Assembly (NCBI RefSeq): GCF_964275005.1
Contig: NC_092688.1
Location: forward strand, 21,395,903 to 21,459,902
DNA from: Diadema setosum
Taxonomy: Eukaryota > Echinodermata > Echinoidea > Diadematoida > Diadematidae
Length of the DNA stretch: 64,000 nt
Direction of reading: 5' to 3'
Numbering within the stretch: position 1 is the stretch's first letter; every line of letters begins with the position of its first letter. This document shows, piece by piece, positions 32,966 through 43,344 of this stretch. The translations under genes and the position numbers were made by a program. Below the pieces are notes generated by a model. That model did no database searches, was not told the DNA's origin, and saw only the letters and a list, made by a program, of their open reading frames with translations.

Positions 32966-33840
32966 TATACCCCCGCCAAACGAAGTTTGAAGGGGGTATA
33001 TAGAAATCAGCGGGCGGTCGGGCGGCCGGGCGGTCGGGCGGTCGGTCGGGCGGTCGGGCGGTCGGTCCGTTGCAAATCTTGCGTCGCCAACTACTTCCTC
33101 AGTTTTCAACCGATTCCCATAAAAGTTGGCACAGATGTGTACCTTGGGTTGTAGATGTGCAAGACGTATTTTTTGACAGTACCCAAAAGTACGGTGCCAT
33201 GGTAACGGCATATTATGGGCAAAAATGGGTACAAATCTTGCGTCGCGAACTCCTCCCACAGTTTTTGATCAACTTTTATGAAATTAGGTACAGATGTTCA
33301 TCTGAATATGTTAATGTGCAAGACACATATTTCCACAGTGGCAAAAAGTGCGTTGCCATGGTAACGGCATGTTATTGGTAAAATATAGGGCAAAATGCTT
33401 CATGGCAAAACTGCTTCATCAGTGTTCTTCCAATTCTCATGGAATTCATATTGAATGTTTGTCTTAGGATATAGGTCAGCATGACACATTTATTGACAGT
33501 GACAAAAAGTATGTTGCCATGGTAACAGCTCACATATTATGAGCCAAAATGATGGAAAATTTTGTGTTGCAAACTACTTCCTCAGTTTTTGCCCAATTTC
33601 CATGAAACTTGGTACAGATGTGTGCCTTTGGTTGTAGATGTGCAAGACGCATTTTCGACAGTACCCGAAAGTACGTTGCCATGGTAACGGCATATTAATG
33701 GCAGAAGATCAAGGAAAGATCTTGCGGATTTAACTACTTCCTCAGTTTTTTGACCAAAGCTTATGAAATGTTGTTTTGACCAAAGCTTATGAAATGTTGT
33801 TTGGCGGGGGTATAACCAGTCGCTGTAGCGACATTTCTAG
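32966..33840 (+). mobile_element. Helentron-like element, copy 3
   Basis: It starts TATACCCCCGCCAAACGAAG and ends TGGCGGGGGTATA, then ACCAGT, a CGCTGTAGCG hairpin and ACATTTCTAG. The terminal block differs from copies 1 and 2 (CCCCCGCC in place of GCCTCCGCC), but the subterminal block differs to match. The body holds four or five imperfect repeats of about 165 bp with CCATGGTAACGGCAT. GGTCGGGCGG repeats follow the 5' end. Confidence 0.7.
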
Positions 33841-33950
33841 TTTGACCCGATATAGCTCGAGTTTGTTGTTCTGTGACTGCACTTCTCTTTCATACATATT
33901 ATAGGCCTACATGTACCAATACTACAGATTAACTTCATCTTCTTACAGTC

Positions 33951-34085
33951 ATGAAAGCACAGGTTAGATACAGACGTATATGTGAGGAAGACAGAGAAAG
34001 AATTATAGGAACATTTGATAATCATAACCTTGACTTAATAGAACTGGCCGACACACTCGGAATAAAGCGCTCAACGGCCAGATAA
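33951..34085 (+). pseudogene. Helix-turn-helix remnant of an IS630/Tc1-type transposase
   Basis: A 44-codon frame ends in an in-frame TAA, after which the same frame continues in family-like sequence to about 34150. It shows RICEEDRERIIGTFDN, LIELADTLGIKRSTAR and, past the stop, VVAT followed by a STLKKG turn. This is the paired-like DNA-binding N-terminus of Tc1/IS630 transposases. The DDE catalytic part is absent from the element, so the protein is dead. A splice-site explanation (TTCTTACAG before, CCAG|ATAAGT after) was considered, but the donor lacks GT. Confidence 0.55.
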
Positions 34086-34708
34086 GTTGTGGCAACATGC
34101 ACTATCTTCGGACCGGGAGACTCAATAAGCACATTAAAAAAAGGGTGTTGCCAAAATCTCTAAAATAAATACGAAAATATGAAGTGTAATGATGCTTACA
34201 AAACAAAAAACTCTGTTGTAGGCTCTAAAATAACGAAAGAACCAAAGCATAAAAATGTGTGCCAAATTGGCTGCAAAAGATGCTAGATTGAATGACCAAA
34301 AAATGAAATCGAATGAACGAGCGCAGCATATACGTGATCACGTGACCATATCATTCTAAAGTGAATGATTGGATAACGAAGTGGTGCCTGTCTCACGAAT
34401 TTAAACGGGAAAAAGTGTTAATTAGAATAGGATTAAAGGTAATCTGAATGCTCCAAAATAATTTGAATGAAGAGATCATAAAATTGAAATACCGAACATG
34501 TCATCTATGCTAAATTTTGCTAAATTGAATGCAGCAATAAGGAATTGGACTGACAAAAGTGCAAAATCGGCCGGGAAGCCCTATATTAAGGGTACTAGAA
34601 TATGACAGTTTTAATAATCGGTAATATGTATGCATGAAAACGCAAGGATCTGCAATTTTGAAGCTATTCCAAGCTTTAGATTAATGACAATTTCTTACGA
34701 ATTCAGAT

Positions 34709-35059
34709 TTACACTTTGAGTAGCTGTGCGAGATATACATAGTAACAATTTAGATGAATTACTGTTGTATAATTCCCACATCTTTGAGACTTTCTCCTTT
34801 TGTTTTTTTTCTTTTGTAGTTTCCATCTCCAAAATCTTGCGTCTAAGTCTTCAGAAAGGTGCTGCTTTTCAATGTTCAGAAAACGATCAAAATTATCATG
34901 AACTGCAATCTCAAGATCTTGAACTTTCTTGTTGAGGACAGTCAAATCAGAGTGCATTTGATCCAACCTTGCACAGACTCTTTTTTTTCCCGAGTCCTGA
35001 AGTGAATTCATGATGTCTGCAGTGTGAACGCATCCTTCTCGCAGCTGACCGGCATACAC
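34709..35059 (-). pseudogene. Coiled-coil frame, possibly LINE ORF1-derived
   Basis: A 116-codon minus frame with a heptad-rich middle (LDQMHSDLTVLNKKVQDLEI) followed by a basic KKKNKRRK tail. The region upstream on the same strand (to about 35160) is also proline- and alanine-rich and could be its N-terminus in another frame. Such a charged coiled coil occurs in some LINE ORF1 proteins. No defining motif is present and a host-gene fragment cannot be excluded. Confidence 0.3.
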
Positions 35060-35322
35060 ATATCGGCCGCAGGCTGCGCTGGTGTCTTGGGGCGTTGACT
35101 CTGCGTAGCCATTGCTTCTTGAGCTGTAGGTTTTCGCCTCAGATTATGCGATTTTTTCATGAGCACATGTCAGTAAAAATGTGATTGTGGAGTTAGATCA
35201 TGATGAAGCATGGGGAAAAAAAAATCGAGTTTGCTTGCTTGAAAAGCCTGAGAAATGGTGGGGGCGTAGCTCAAAAAATCACACGTCCTCCATGTTCTGA
35301 TGTTAGCGGGTGTCATTCCGGA

Positions 35323-35356
<34 letters not shown>

Positions 35357-35826
35357 TGTGCATATATTCAATTTTTCTTTTTTTTATTTCCAGTTCCAAA
35401 TTATACAAAATTATTGAAAATAACAGACTATAGTGACAATTTGTGCAAGAAGGTGAAATGGCATGAAGCGAACACAAAGATTGGTATAAAAATAGTATAA
35501 AACACGCCATGTGTATGCACATATCATGGATTCACGAAATATGCAAATATTAATTTGATCTTCATGAAATCACTGATTTGAAATAGCACTAGGTTGTAGG
35601 GAATATGCAGGGCCAGCGGAGCGTTTGACTAACAAGAAAAGAAAAGAAAAAAGAAAAAAGGCCTCCTGCGCACCTTGCAGCTGTCAACAAACTGTCAAGA
35701 AAAAAAAAGAGTATTCAGCTCATATTTCTTTATTCCACTTCCGGGTTTCTTCATAATGGAGGGAACTTGCAAAAAAGCAAAGTGACCCCCACCCCTACAC
35801 ACACATATATATATACATTCAAACAA

Positions 35827-35857
<31 letters not shown>

Positions 35858-36049
35858 GGGACACAAAAAAAGAAACATCCGCAAAAATCCGAGCAAATAA
35901 ACAGCACAGGACAAGAAAGCCATGAGACGAGGAACACGACGTGCATTCAGCATGTTTGTTCAGCTTATGTTATCAAAGTAAGATCCGCGTATGAAAATGA
36001 AAACAGTCACATAATTTGACAGCAAGGCCGTCCGTTGTATGTAATGTTT
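35060..36049. other. Non-coding stretch with GT and CA microsatellites
   Basis: (GT)n at 35324-35356 and (CA)n at 35829-35852, plus purine runs near 35635-35660. No gene seen. Confidence 0.6.
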
Positions 36050-37320
36050 CAGTAACGCTTCAGTATGTTGTTTAATTTAACTCGCATTTGAATATGCCAA
36101 TACTAACTGAATATTTCATTTTAGCAGGAAGGGACGTCCGCACTTTTAGCCCACCGAAAATAAAAGTACTTTGGTAAAAAAGTGTTCGCTTTAAAGGTAG
36201 ATGGATGCAGCTAGACTGTCTTGTGGGATATTTATGTACTGAATTATTTAAGAACAAACATTGAATTAAATAGTGATGGAAGTTTCTTGTTATGAACGTT
36301 GTACATGAATTGACCGAGTGGACTCTGAAATGTATCAGTGATTTTAAGAATTTTACAATTTATAAAGGTGTGCATAAAACAATATTCATATCATCAATTT
36401 TCTAAGAACCTTTTTCTGTAATAATTATATCCTTCTGAGCAATGTTGTCGAAGCATGTCTTCTATCTTTAATACCAAAGTTTAGATACGGAAAAAAATAA
36501 CGTAGAATAAATAACAGTAAATTCCTTCTGGCAAAACGCATTTAAGTTTAGCTATTATTCTTATGTATCGACAAATCATGTTACACAATTAAATGACACC
36601 AAAATGAACATTCCAAGAAATTTTCTTATGTAAAAATGAAATAGTATGCTCAGTGACACTATCTTAAAATATCATAGAAATATCATTTACCAATAATGAA
36701 TTGAAAGATCAGTTCAGGTATTACTGAAAACCCAGACTTTTTTTCAAATTGATGGATAAATTGCTAGCTTTTATCAATTCGATATGAATGTTTATTATTT
36801 GATATAACAACGTGTTCATGGGTCAAATGAGAGTATATTCATGTTGCAATCATCAGTAAATGGTATAAAGTGCAATATATTTGAGGGCATTTGAATATCA
36901 AAAATATAAATGGGGAATAGGAGTGGGCCAAGTAAGCTGCCTTGAGGAATACCGTAAGAGATAAACTGCTTCGAGACAGAGAATGCGTTATTGCTTACGG
37001 TCTGACGAATGATTTCTGAACCACTATAAGGCCCTTCATAAAATCCCATAGTAACATAATTTGTGGAGAAGTATATCGTGGTATAAGGTTTTTATCGGAT
37101 AATCGCTCCTCGACCTTTTGGCTAAGATCATTTTGTAGTACAAAGGCCTTGAAGAGGCCCAGAAAGATTACAGCAGTATGAAAAGATAAGTAAATTGAAT
37201 GAGCAATTTGGTCAATTAATATCAGAAGGGCATGCGATGTGCTATGTTTCTGGAGAAAGCAAAACTGTTTAATGCTTAAATGTACTGCGTTTCTTTGGAA
37301 ATTCGATTGTCATGTTAAAA
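36050..37320 (-). mobile_element. LINE fragment (RT and C-terminus)
   Basis: 36816-37049 (minus) carries GIPQGSLLGPLLFPIYIFDI and LHFIPFTDDCN, the RT box with ADD changed to TDD. 36072-36257 encodes the LINE C-terminal tail (HKYPTRQSS, then a LPAKMKYSVSIGIFK segment). Upstream, HDILLHKLCYYGI near 37050-37090 is the palm segment after SKAFD, but a short U2-like insertion interrupts it (37102-37140). Most of the N-terminal half is missing. Confidence 0.75.
37102..37140 (+). ncRNA. U2 snRNA 5'-end fragment (pseudogene)
   Basis: The first 29 bases (ATCGCTCCTCGACCTTTTGG, then CTAAGATCA) match the highly conserved 5' end of U2 snRNA with two substitutions. The next ten, with one extra base, match its GTGTAGTA segment. 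It lies on the opposite strand to the LINE and interrupts its RT frame. No promoter or Sm site is present, so it is a fragment, not a gene. Confidence 0.65.
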
Positions 37321-37453
37321 AAAAAAAATAAGTTACACCAAGAAGTAAGTAACCTTAGTACGTATCTGTAGTTACTAACGAATTGATTTTTTTTTTTTTT
37401 AAGGAATAACTGTAGCCAGCTTCATTATCATTTCGAACTCTCCCAGCTGTTAA

Positions 37454-37921
37454 AGGAGACCTCCGGATGATTTTCAGACTTTTACATTTGAACTGTTGTA
37501 AATTATTTATACCGAGTACAAACTTACAGAATCTGTATTGCTTGGGTTGAGGAATAATATTTTCCAAATTTACAACAAATTGCAGTGAGCATGGATGATG
37601 ACATGGCAACCTCACCATAAGAATGCATGAGTTTTAGGCTCAAGGAAGCAGAACAAAAGAAGATAGCAGGCATGCATTCTATGCAGGTGAACTTGTTTTA
37701 TAAGGAGGTGGTATTGTAATGGAATTACACTGCTACATTTCTGAAATATATGAGGCTCCTATGTCTGTATGTCATCAACATTGTTCAGTGAAATTTGTTT
37801 AAAAATTTTCAGTGTCGTTCCTGTGCTCAAGGACCACGTTGAATTCCACAAATGTATACATGGAGCTGTATATTTATGTACTACATGAGGTGAAATTCTG
37901 AACATCGTCTGCAATGCCCCT
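37454..37921. mobile_element. 468-bp TTAA-flanked MITE, copy 2
   Basis: TTAA at 37450-37453 and 37922-37925 bound a sequence beginning AGGAGACCTCCGGATGATTT and ending AATGCCCCT. The TIRs are only a few bases long. Full-length similarity to 14454-14921 defines the family. Confidence 0.7.
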
Positions 37922-37925
37922 TTAA

Positions 37926-39714
37926 AGACAAATTGAAAAAAATGAACCACAGGCTCAACAATTTGATCAATGGTATTCTTAAAAAAGATGATTATCTACG
38001 TCACCAAAACCAGAACTTTATACAGTTTCAAAAACAAATGAACTATGTTGATTACCTCACTGGAGTAAGTTAATTTAAAGAAAGGAACTTTGATTTGGAT
38101 CCTAGAAAAACGCATTCAACTGTGTGATAGAGGCCTGGAAAGTTCTGGCTAAATTTTCACTAATTTCATAAAAAGAAAACAGAGATGAATGATTCACTCA
38201 CTCATATTCTCATCCCTGACGTTTAGGTGAGATATAACTGCAGATCGGTCACTCTTATTCAAAGCGTGATTATTCACTTTCTATGCACTTTTCATTTGGA
38301 TACGAGCCACTGAGTAACTCGGTTTCGGGAACAACTCGACCTTAAACTATAAGAAGAGGCCTAATTTTTCTGGCAGGGTTGAAATACCATTGTCTCTGTG
38401 TTTGTGCTAGAATTGTGACTTTATCAGAACTCTTTCTAACCGTAAGTTTAAATGGAAACTGTCTTTAATGATATTTTTCGAAGATTACTTAATTTTGATT
38501 TGATTTTTATAAATCTGACGTTTCAAACATTTTTATATACCGTAAGTTGTATCAACTCGGCCCCTTAATTGAAGTGGAAATAAAGAAAAAAATTGTAAAT
38601 TTGCACAAGTTATATGCTGTGTTTGTGCTAGAATCTTGGGAATGGTTTGTGCTAGAGTCTTGGAAATGACAAAAAGTAAGACTTGCTTATTCCACAAGGG
38701 GAATGAAACAAAAGCGAAGAAAAAAATATGTTTGCGACATCTGTGGTAGTACGCGCACTCCGGAGGAATTCTGGAAAAATCGGCGAAGGTTTCACTAACG
38801 TTATGAAATAATCTAACGGCAGTAGACGATGTGTCACAGCTAAAACAAAAATCAGTAATTCAGTCATTGCTGCTGAAGAAGAGGTCAAATTACTTCGAAT
38901 TTCGCTGATTGTGATATTCTACGAAAGAAAAGATGGCATATACCACGCTACACTATACCAGTGCGCAGCTTAGAAACCATCGCTGGAAATGCATAATGAT
39001 TTTATTTTTATTTTTTTTTCGAGAAGGCACAAGCGCCATCGCATTGTCGATTTTGAAAAGTCCGCGTAACAATGAGGAATATAAATGAACAACAAACCAC
39101 CCACCGCCGCGGTCGTGTGGCTGAATGCATGACTCAAACAGTAGTAAAGCCAAGCAATGCGGACAATGAGTTTTGCCAAAGTGGTCGGGGCGAGGAAGTG
39201 CATGAATGAATGGAACTGCATGATGATTATCAGTCCTTGGCAGTTTTTTTTTTCTGTGAAAGTACTATTTTTTTCTTAATCTTTCTATTTAGTATTCTTT
39301 GTATTCGTTCATTAATCTATCTTTTTCATGGACTTTTGCTGGCACTCGTAAGAAAAAATAGAATGCGATTTATTTTCATAACTTGCATTTCCGTGCGACT
39401 GATATCATCAACAAAGGGCATTGTTTAAAACAAAACAATAACAAAAAAGTTATGAACATTCTCACTGATGGTGCTTTCCCATGTTTTCATTTTAGTAATC
39501 AAATTCGTATATTTGATAGACAAATGATGTCATAATAGTTAAACGGTTTGGTTCGGAAGGAATCTAGGCTATCAAAATCATTAAGCCCATTACAAATCAA
39601 TGTCTAAAATCAGACATTCAGGTCTTTGTACACAAGCGCATATCGACATGTTGATCCATATCTGTTTGTTTGTTAATCTATGTACATGTGCTTGGTTTCT
39701 TTCTACTTTTGCAG
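37926..39714. other. Intron sequence, no confirmed exon
   Basis: No supported gene. An open stretch 37930-38064 ending GGA|GTAAGT looks exon-like, but its phase does not fit the exon at 39715. Two TTTGTGCTAGAATCTTGG-like repeats occur near 38620-38665. Confidence 0.4.
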
Positions 39715-39825
39715 AAGAAAATACGTATTACCGCTTTGAAGACGAGGAGATGGCAAATCTTAAAGCAGTCGCCATGAAAAACATCTCTTTCACTGATGAA
39801 AATCATAAACATCAACCCCGAAATG
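39715..39825 (+). CDS. Putative host exon 2 (unknown protein)
   Basis: A 111-bp exon after the acceptor TTTCTACTTTTGCAG and before the donor AAATG|GTAATA. One frame is open, phase 1 to phase 1, encoding 37 residues such as ENTYYRFEDEEMANLKAV and TDENHKHQPRN. Phases agree with exon 1 (16007-16123) and exon 3 (41159-41286). The acidic, tyrosine-containing peptide could be part of a receptor tail with phosphotyrosine sites, but no family is recognised. The intron before it is 23.6 kb and full of nested elements. Confidence 0.55.
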
Positions 39826-41158
39826 GTAATATTGATTATAGAGTCATGACCTTGCCTTCAAGTGATTTTCACAACCTTTTTTAAAAGTATTGTAATATGT
39901 AAAACTGCGTATCGACATTAAAAAATGCTAAAAAGATAAGTAGTAAATGTCTTTGTCAGTGTCTACCTGACTGTACGGTTATGCAGTGGAAAATGATGAA
40001 TAGTTGAAAGAAGTTACACTTTTGCAAACTCGCACATTTAGGTCAACATTTATGTCATAACCTGCTAACACAGTACATGTACAACTGACAAGTTTTTTTT
40101 TTTTGTTTTTTCCTGCACACTTCTGGATGCATAGGCCTAATCACTAAAGTAGCGACATAATCACAAATCTGACAATATGCACGATTTAGCAACATCCATT
40201 TGTTATTTTCAGTATACGTGTCATGATACGATGTGCGTATGGAGTTTAAGTGCGCTCTTAACTTGCACTTACTAATGTCGTGTCTAATGGTACAAATGGA
40301 TAGGAACATATTCGTGTCCTGGCTTGTTTGTCATTTGTTTGTTGTAAGTTGTTTTTTTTTTTTATTTCTACCGTGATACTATTTAAAAGGTACATACTGA
40401 TAGACCTGCTAGAGTATCACGCATTGAAAGTATCCAAGTATGATAGTCAGAAATAAACGCTTAAGTGAAGTAACAGAAAGATAATTTTGACGTTTAGGTC
40501 GAATTTCACAATACACTGTAGATGTTTTCTCCTTTCCTACCAGACGAACTTTCATTGACGAGAGACGACGAGCTGAAGGGCGAAATATATGTTACATATA
40601 CATATATGTATATAATATAATTATATAATATTATAATCAGTCCAACAAATATAGGCGTATGAATGTGCATGTATATTATGCTGGTTATGTTTATGCCTTT
40701 TGGGCACTTTTTTTCACGGAAAATAAAAACTGTATAGATAACTAACAAAAAAAAAATCATTACAACCCTATTGAGGTAGCTCAAAAAAGAAAAAAAGATA
40801 TTGAAATTGACCTATCATGACAACATCCTAACGTACATTTGAAGACATTGAAATTTCACAGTTAATATTATCAGCACTGATTGTTTCTGATGTGGGCAAC
40901 GTTTTCCCTGTTTATTTTTGTATAAGAATGTAAAAAAAAAAAAAAAAACACACAACTAAACCACTGGCCAACAGATAGCTCAGATACGAAAAACTCAAAC
41001 AAATGGAATAATGCCAGAAATATGTGTGTTTATTTTTTGTTTCCCAACTGAGAAGACAGCCTCAAACTGTGGCAGTTCTTCCAAGATGTTAACACTTTAG
41101 CATTTGTGATCTTGCTTATGTTGTTTACGTTTATGTGCTTCTTTTCTTACCATTAAAG
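39826..41158. other. Intron between putative exons 2 and 3
   Basis: AT-rich, no gene or clear repeat. It ends with the pyrimidine-rich acceptor GCTTCTTTTCTTACCATTAA before AG. Confidence 0.5.
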
Positions 41159-41286
41159 TGCACCAGCCATTCAATGACGAAAACTTTTTAGATATAAAAG
41201 AGGATGATGTTGAGATTGACCATGCTATGGCCGCTTATCACAACGACGTGGACATGACCTCTTCAAGCATAGTCAATCAAGAGAAG
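41159..41286 (+). CDS. Putative host exon 3 (unknown protein)
   Basis: A 128-bp exon ending GAGAAG|GTAAGA, a strong donor. The single good frame (phase 1 in, phase 0 out) encodes HQPFNDENFLDIKEDDVEID and AMAAYHNDVDMTSSSIVNQE. It is acidic, with a tyrosine in AYHND. Together the three exons give about 119 residues with no hydrophobic segment, which suggests a cytoplasmic region. No downstream exon starting in phase 0 was found in the window, so the gene continues to the right or the next exon was missed. Confidence 0.6.
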
Positions 41287-41689
41287 GTAAGATTGAACAT
41301 TTTTTATGAATACAAAGTAAAACAAAGACAGAATGTGTAAGCCTGCAATGTGGTTTTGAAGGTGAGGGTCTATTGCAAAGAATTGACTATCATGACTATA
41401 TATTTGTATTATGATTGTGATTGCGTATTATTGACAAAGTTCAATAATTTGTGCTGAATTTTTCGTTGATTTCGTTGATTTTAAGTGAATACCAGGCTTT
41501 ATTCTGACCGCATACCATTTTTCATTAATAGATTTGTAAGGGTTCTAATGTGAACATGGATGAGCTTTGATAGTGGAAAAGAAGATCGAAAGAGTAAACC
41601 AGAAAAAAAAAATGGTTATCTTTGATGTATCTAGCCTTCTCTCACATGATTGCATAATTGTAGGTCCCGATGTATAGAATTTGAGATAA

Positions 41690-42280
41690 GTTGATGCGCA
41701 AATCAACAAACTGCAGAGAGTTCAAAATTCAGCTGCCAGGCTTATTGCTAAACGTCGTTCACGTGAGTCGGTTACCCCACTACTGAGAGAACTCCATATG
41801 TTAAGAATCCGCGAACGAATTAACTTCAAGATTCTTTTGTTAACTTTGAAATGTTTGCGAAATATTGCACCGGTTTATCTTCAACAGTTGATAACTGAAT
41901 ACCTACCCTCCCGGAACTTGCGGTCTAACAACAAATCACTTTTAATACCTCCTTCTGTCAATACACAATTTTATGGTTCTAGAGCTTTTCAGTCAGCATC
42001 ACCTCAACTCTGGAACAGTTTACCTGAATGCTTGAAACAAATAGACTCAGTAGACAAATTTAAATCCATGTTAAAAACGTATTTGTTTATTGAGTAGTTT
42101 TATGACTGTGTTTCATGTCTTATACCATTACTGAAACTGTACCTTCTTCTTCTTTCTTTCTTTCTTTACTTTACTCTTCTTCCCTTTCTATTGTTTTCTT
42201 TTTCCCATAGCGCTTAGAGACATTTTATGTAATAACGCGCTATATGAATGTTGTGAATTATAATTATTATTATTATCTAC
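41690..42280 (+). mobile_element. 5'-truncated CR1/L2-like LINE tail
   Basis: The coding part (41690-42097) is the C-terminal end of a LINE RT protein: INKLQRVQNSAARLIAKRR, RINFKILLLTLKCL, AFQSASPQLWNSLPECLK and FKSMLKTYLF, followed by TAG. The 3' untranslated region contains the family-typical AACGCGCTATATGAATG and ends in (ATT)n at 42258-42275. The frame is intact over this stretch, so the copy is fairly young. Truncation at about 41690 is the usual result of incomplete reverse transcription. Confidence 0.85.
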
Positions 42281-43188
42281 TATTGCAGAACATATGAAAA
42301 AGATAAAATTTCGAGGTGTAGACTCATTCCAGTGTTTATTTTGTTATCATTATTATTAATTTACTAAAACAAATCTATTCAGCATGTCTTGATCAGCATG
42401 AGCTGTTTTTCATCAAGGTCATGAGATAAAACATGAAAATACCAACCAAAATTCAATCATTACGATGAATTGTTCTCAATATAAAAATCCAAATCAGCTG
42501 TAGTAATTGGAATAACAAATCAAATAGATAGTTAATTGTCAACAAAATAAAATTCAAATTTTCACATTCGTTTTTTTTTTTTTTGTGGCAAATCCTTTAA
42601 TAGCGAGAAGACTGCAAAGCAAGAAAAAAAATCTGAACCTAGCATCAGAAAACATGACATGAATGCCGACATATACAATTGTAGGTCACACTTTTCAATG
42701 GCAGTATTCACAATTTAGGACCCACAGTTATGAACACACATATCCACCCACTCACACACACACACAGAAACAACACAAAAGAATAATAAGATTCACGAGC
42801 ATAAAAAACACGATAATGTTCCCTTGCAGTCCCTCGCAGAAAGAGGTTACAAAACAGACGATAAAAGTTTAACAATTTTCAATACTGAAATAAAATCAAC
42901 GGGAAAGATAATCTGCAGCTGAGATGGTCGCAACGAGAAGTAAAATTACAGAAAACATAATGCTTATATATACGCTTAAAATTCTGAACAGTCTGTGCAT
43001 TTTATAAGGTGTCTGGTAATGAATCCCATACGTGTGCTCCTAAGAAACGAAAACACTTCTTCACACATACAAGATTTGGTTTTTGGAGGACCCCATTCAG
43101 TGAGTCAGCTGAACGGTATATGAAAATGTTCCTCACAGACCATTTCTATTTCATTAACCATACGAGTGGGAGCTAAACAATATCATAA

Positions 43189-43251
<63 letters not shown>

Positions 43252-43264
43252 TTTGTATATGCAT

Positions 43265-43315
<51 letters not shown>

Positions 43316-43344
43316 GTACATTAATGTTGCCTTAAAATTATCTC
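42281..43344. other. Intergenic or intron stretch with TA microsatellites
   Basis: No supported gene. (TA)n arrays occupy 43193-43312. Short frames near 42660-42870 are low complexity. Confidence 0.5.

Larger units (their letters stand above)
32552..34588 (+). mobile_element. Element D: Tc1/IS630-like remnant with 45-bp TIRs
   Basis: Left end TAATATAGGTTTTCCCGG and the complement of the right end TAATATAGGGCTTCCCGG match over about 45 bp, with TA at each edge. Subterminal regions repeat CATTCAAATTG-like words (about eight between 32640 and 32860) and their complements at the right. It contains a helix-turn-helix remnant (33951-34085) and a Helentron-like insertion (32966-33840). A TA target and HTH fit the Tc1/mariner/IS630 superfamily. 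Confidence 0.75.

Noticed and set aside
37759..37950. Minus frame with HLWNSTWSLSTGTT, resembling a LINE C-terminus
   Set aside because: It lies within the 468-bp TTAA MITE and is not preserved in the copy at 14454.
37930..38064. Exon-like open stretch ending GGA|GTAAGT
   Set aside because: Its frame ends in phase 0, which does not fit the phase-1 exon at 39715, and the possible acceptors have poor pyrimidine tracts. It directly abuts a MITE.
38652..38888. 78-codon minus frame
   Set aside because: No family motif on either strand and no splice signals or repeat context to support it.
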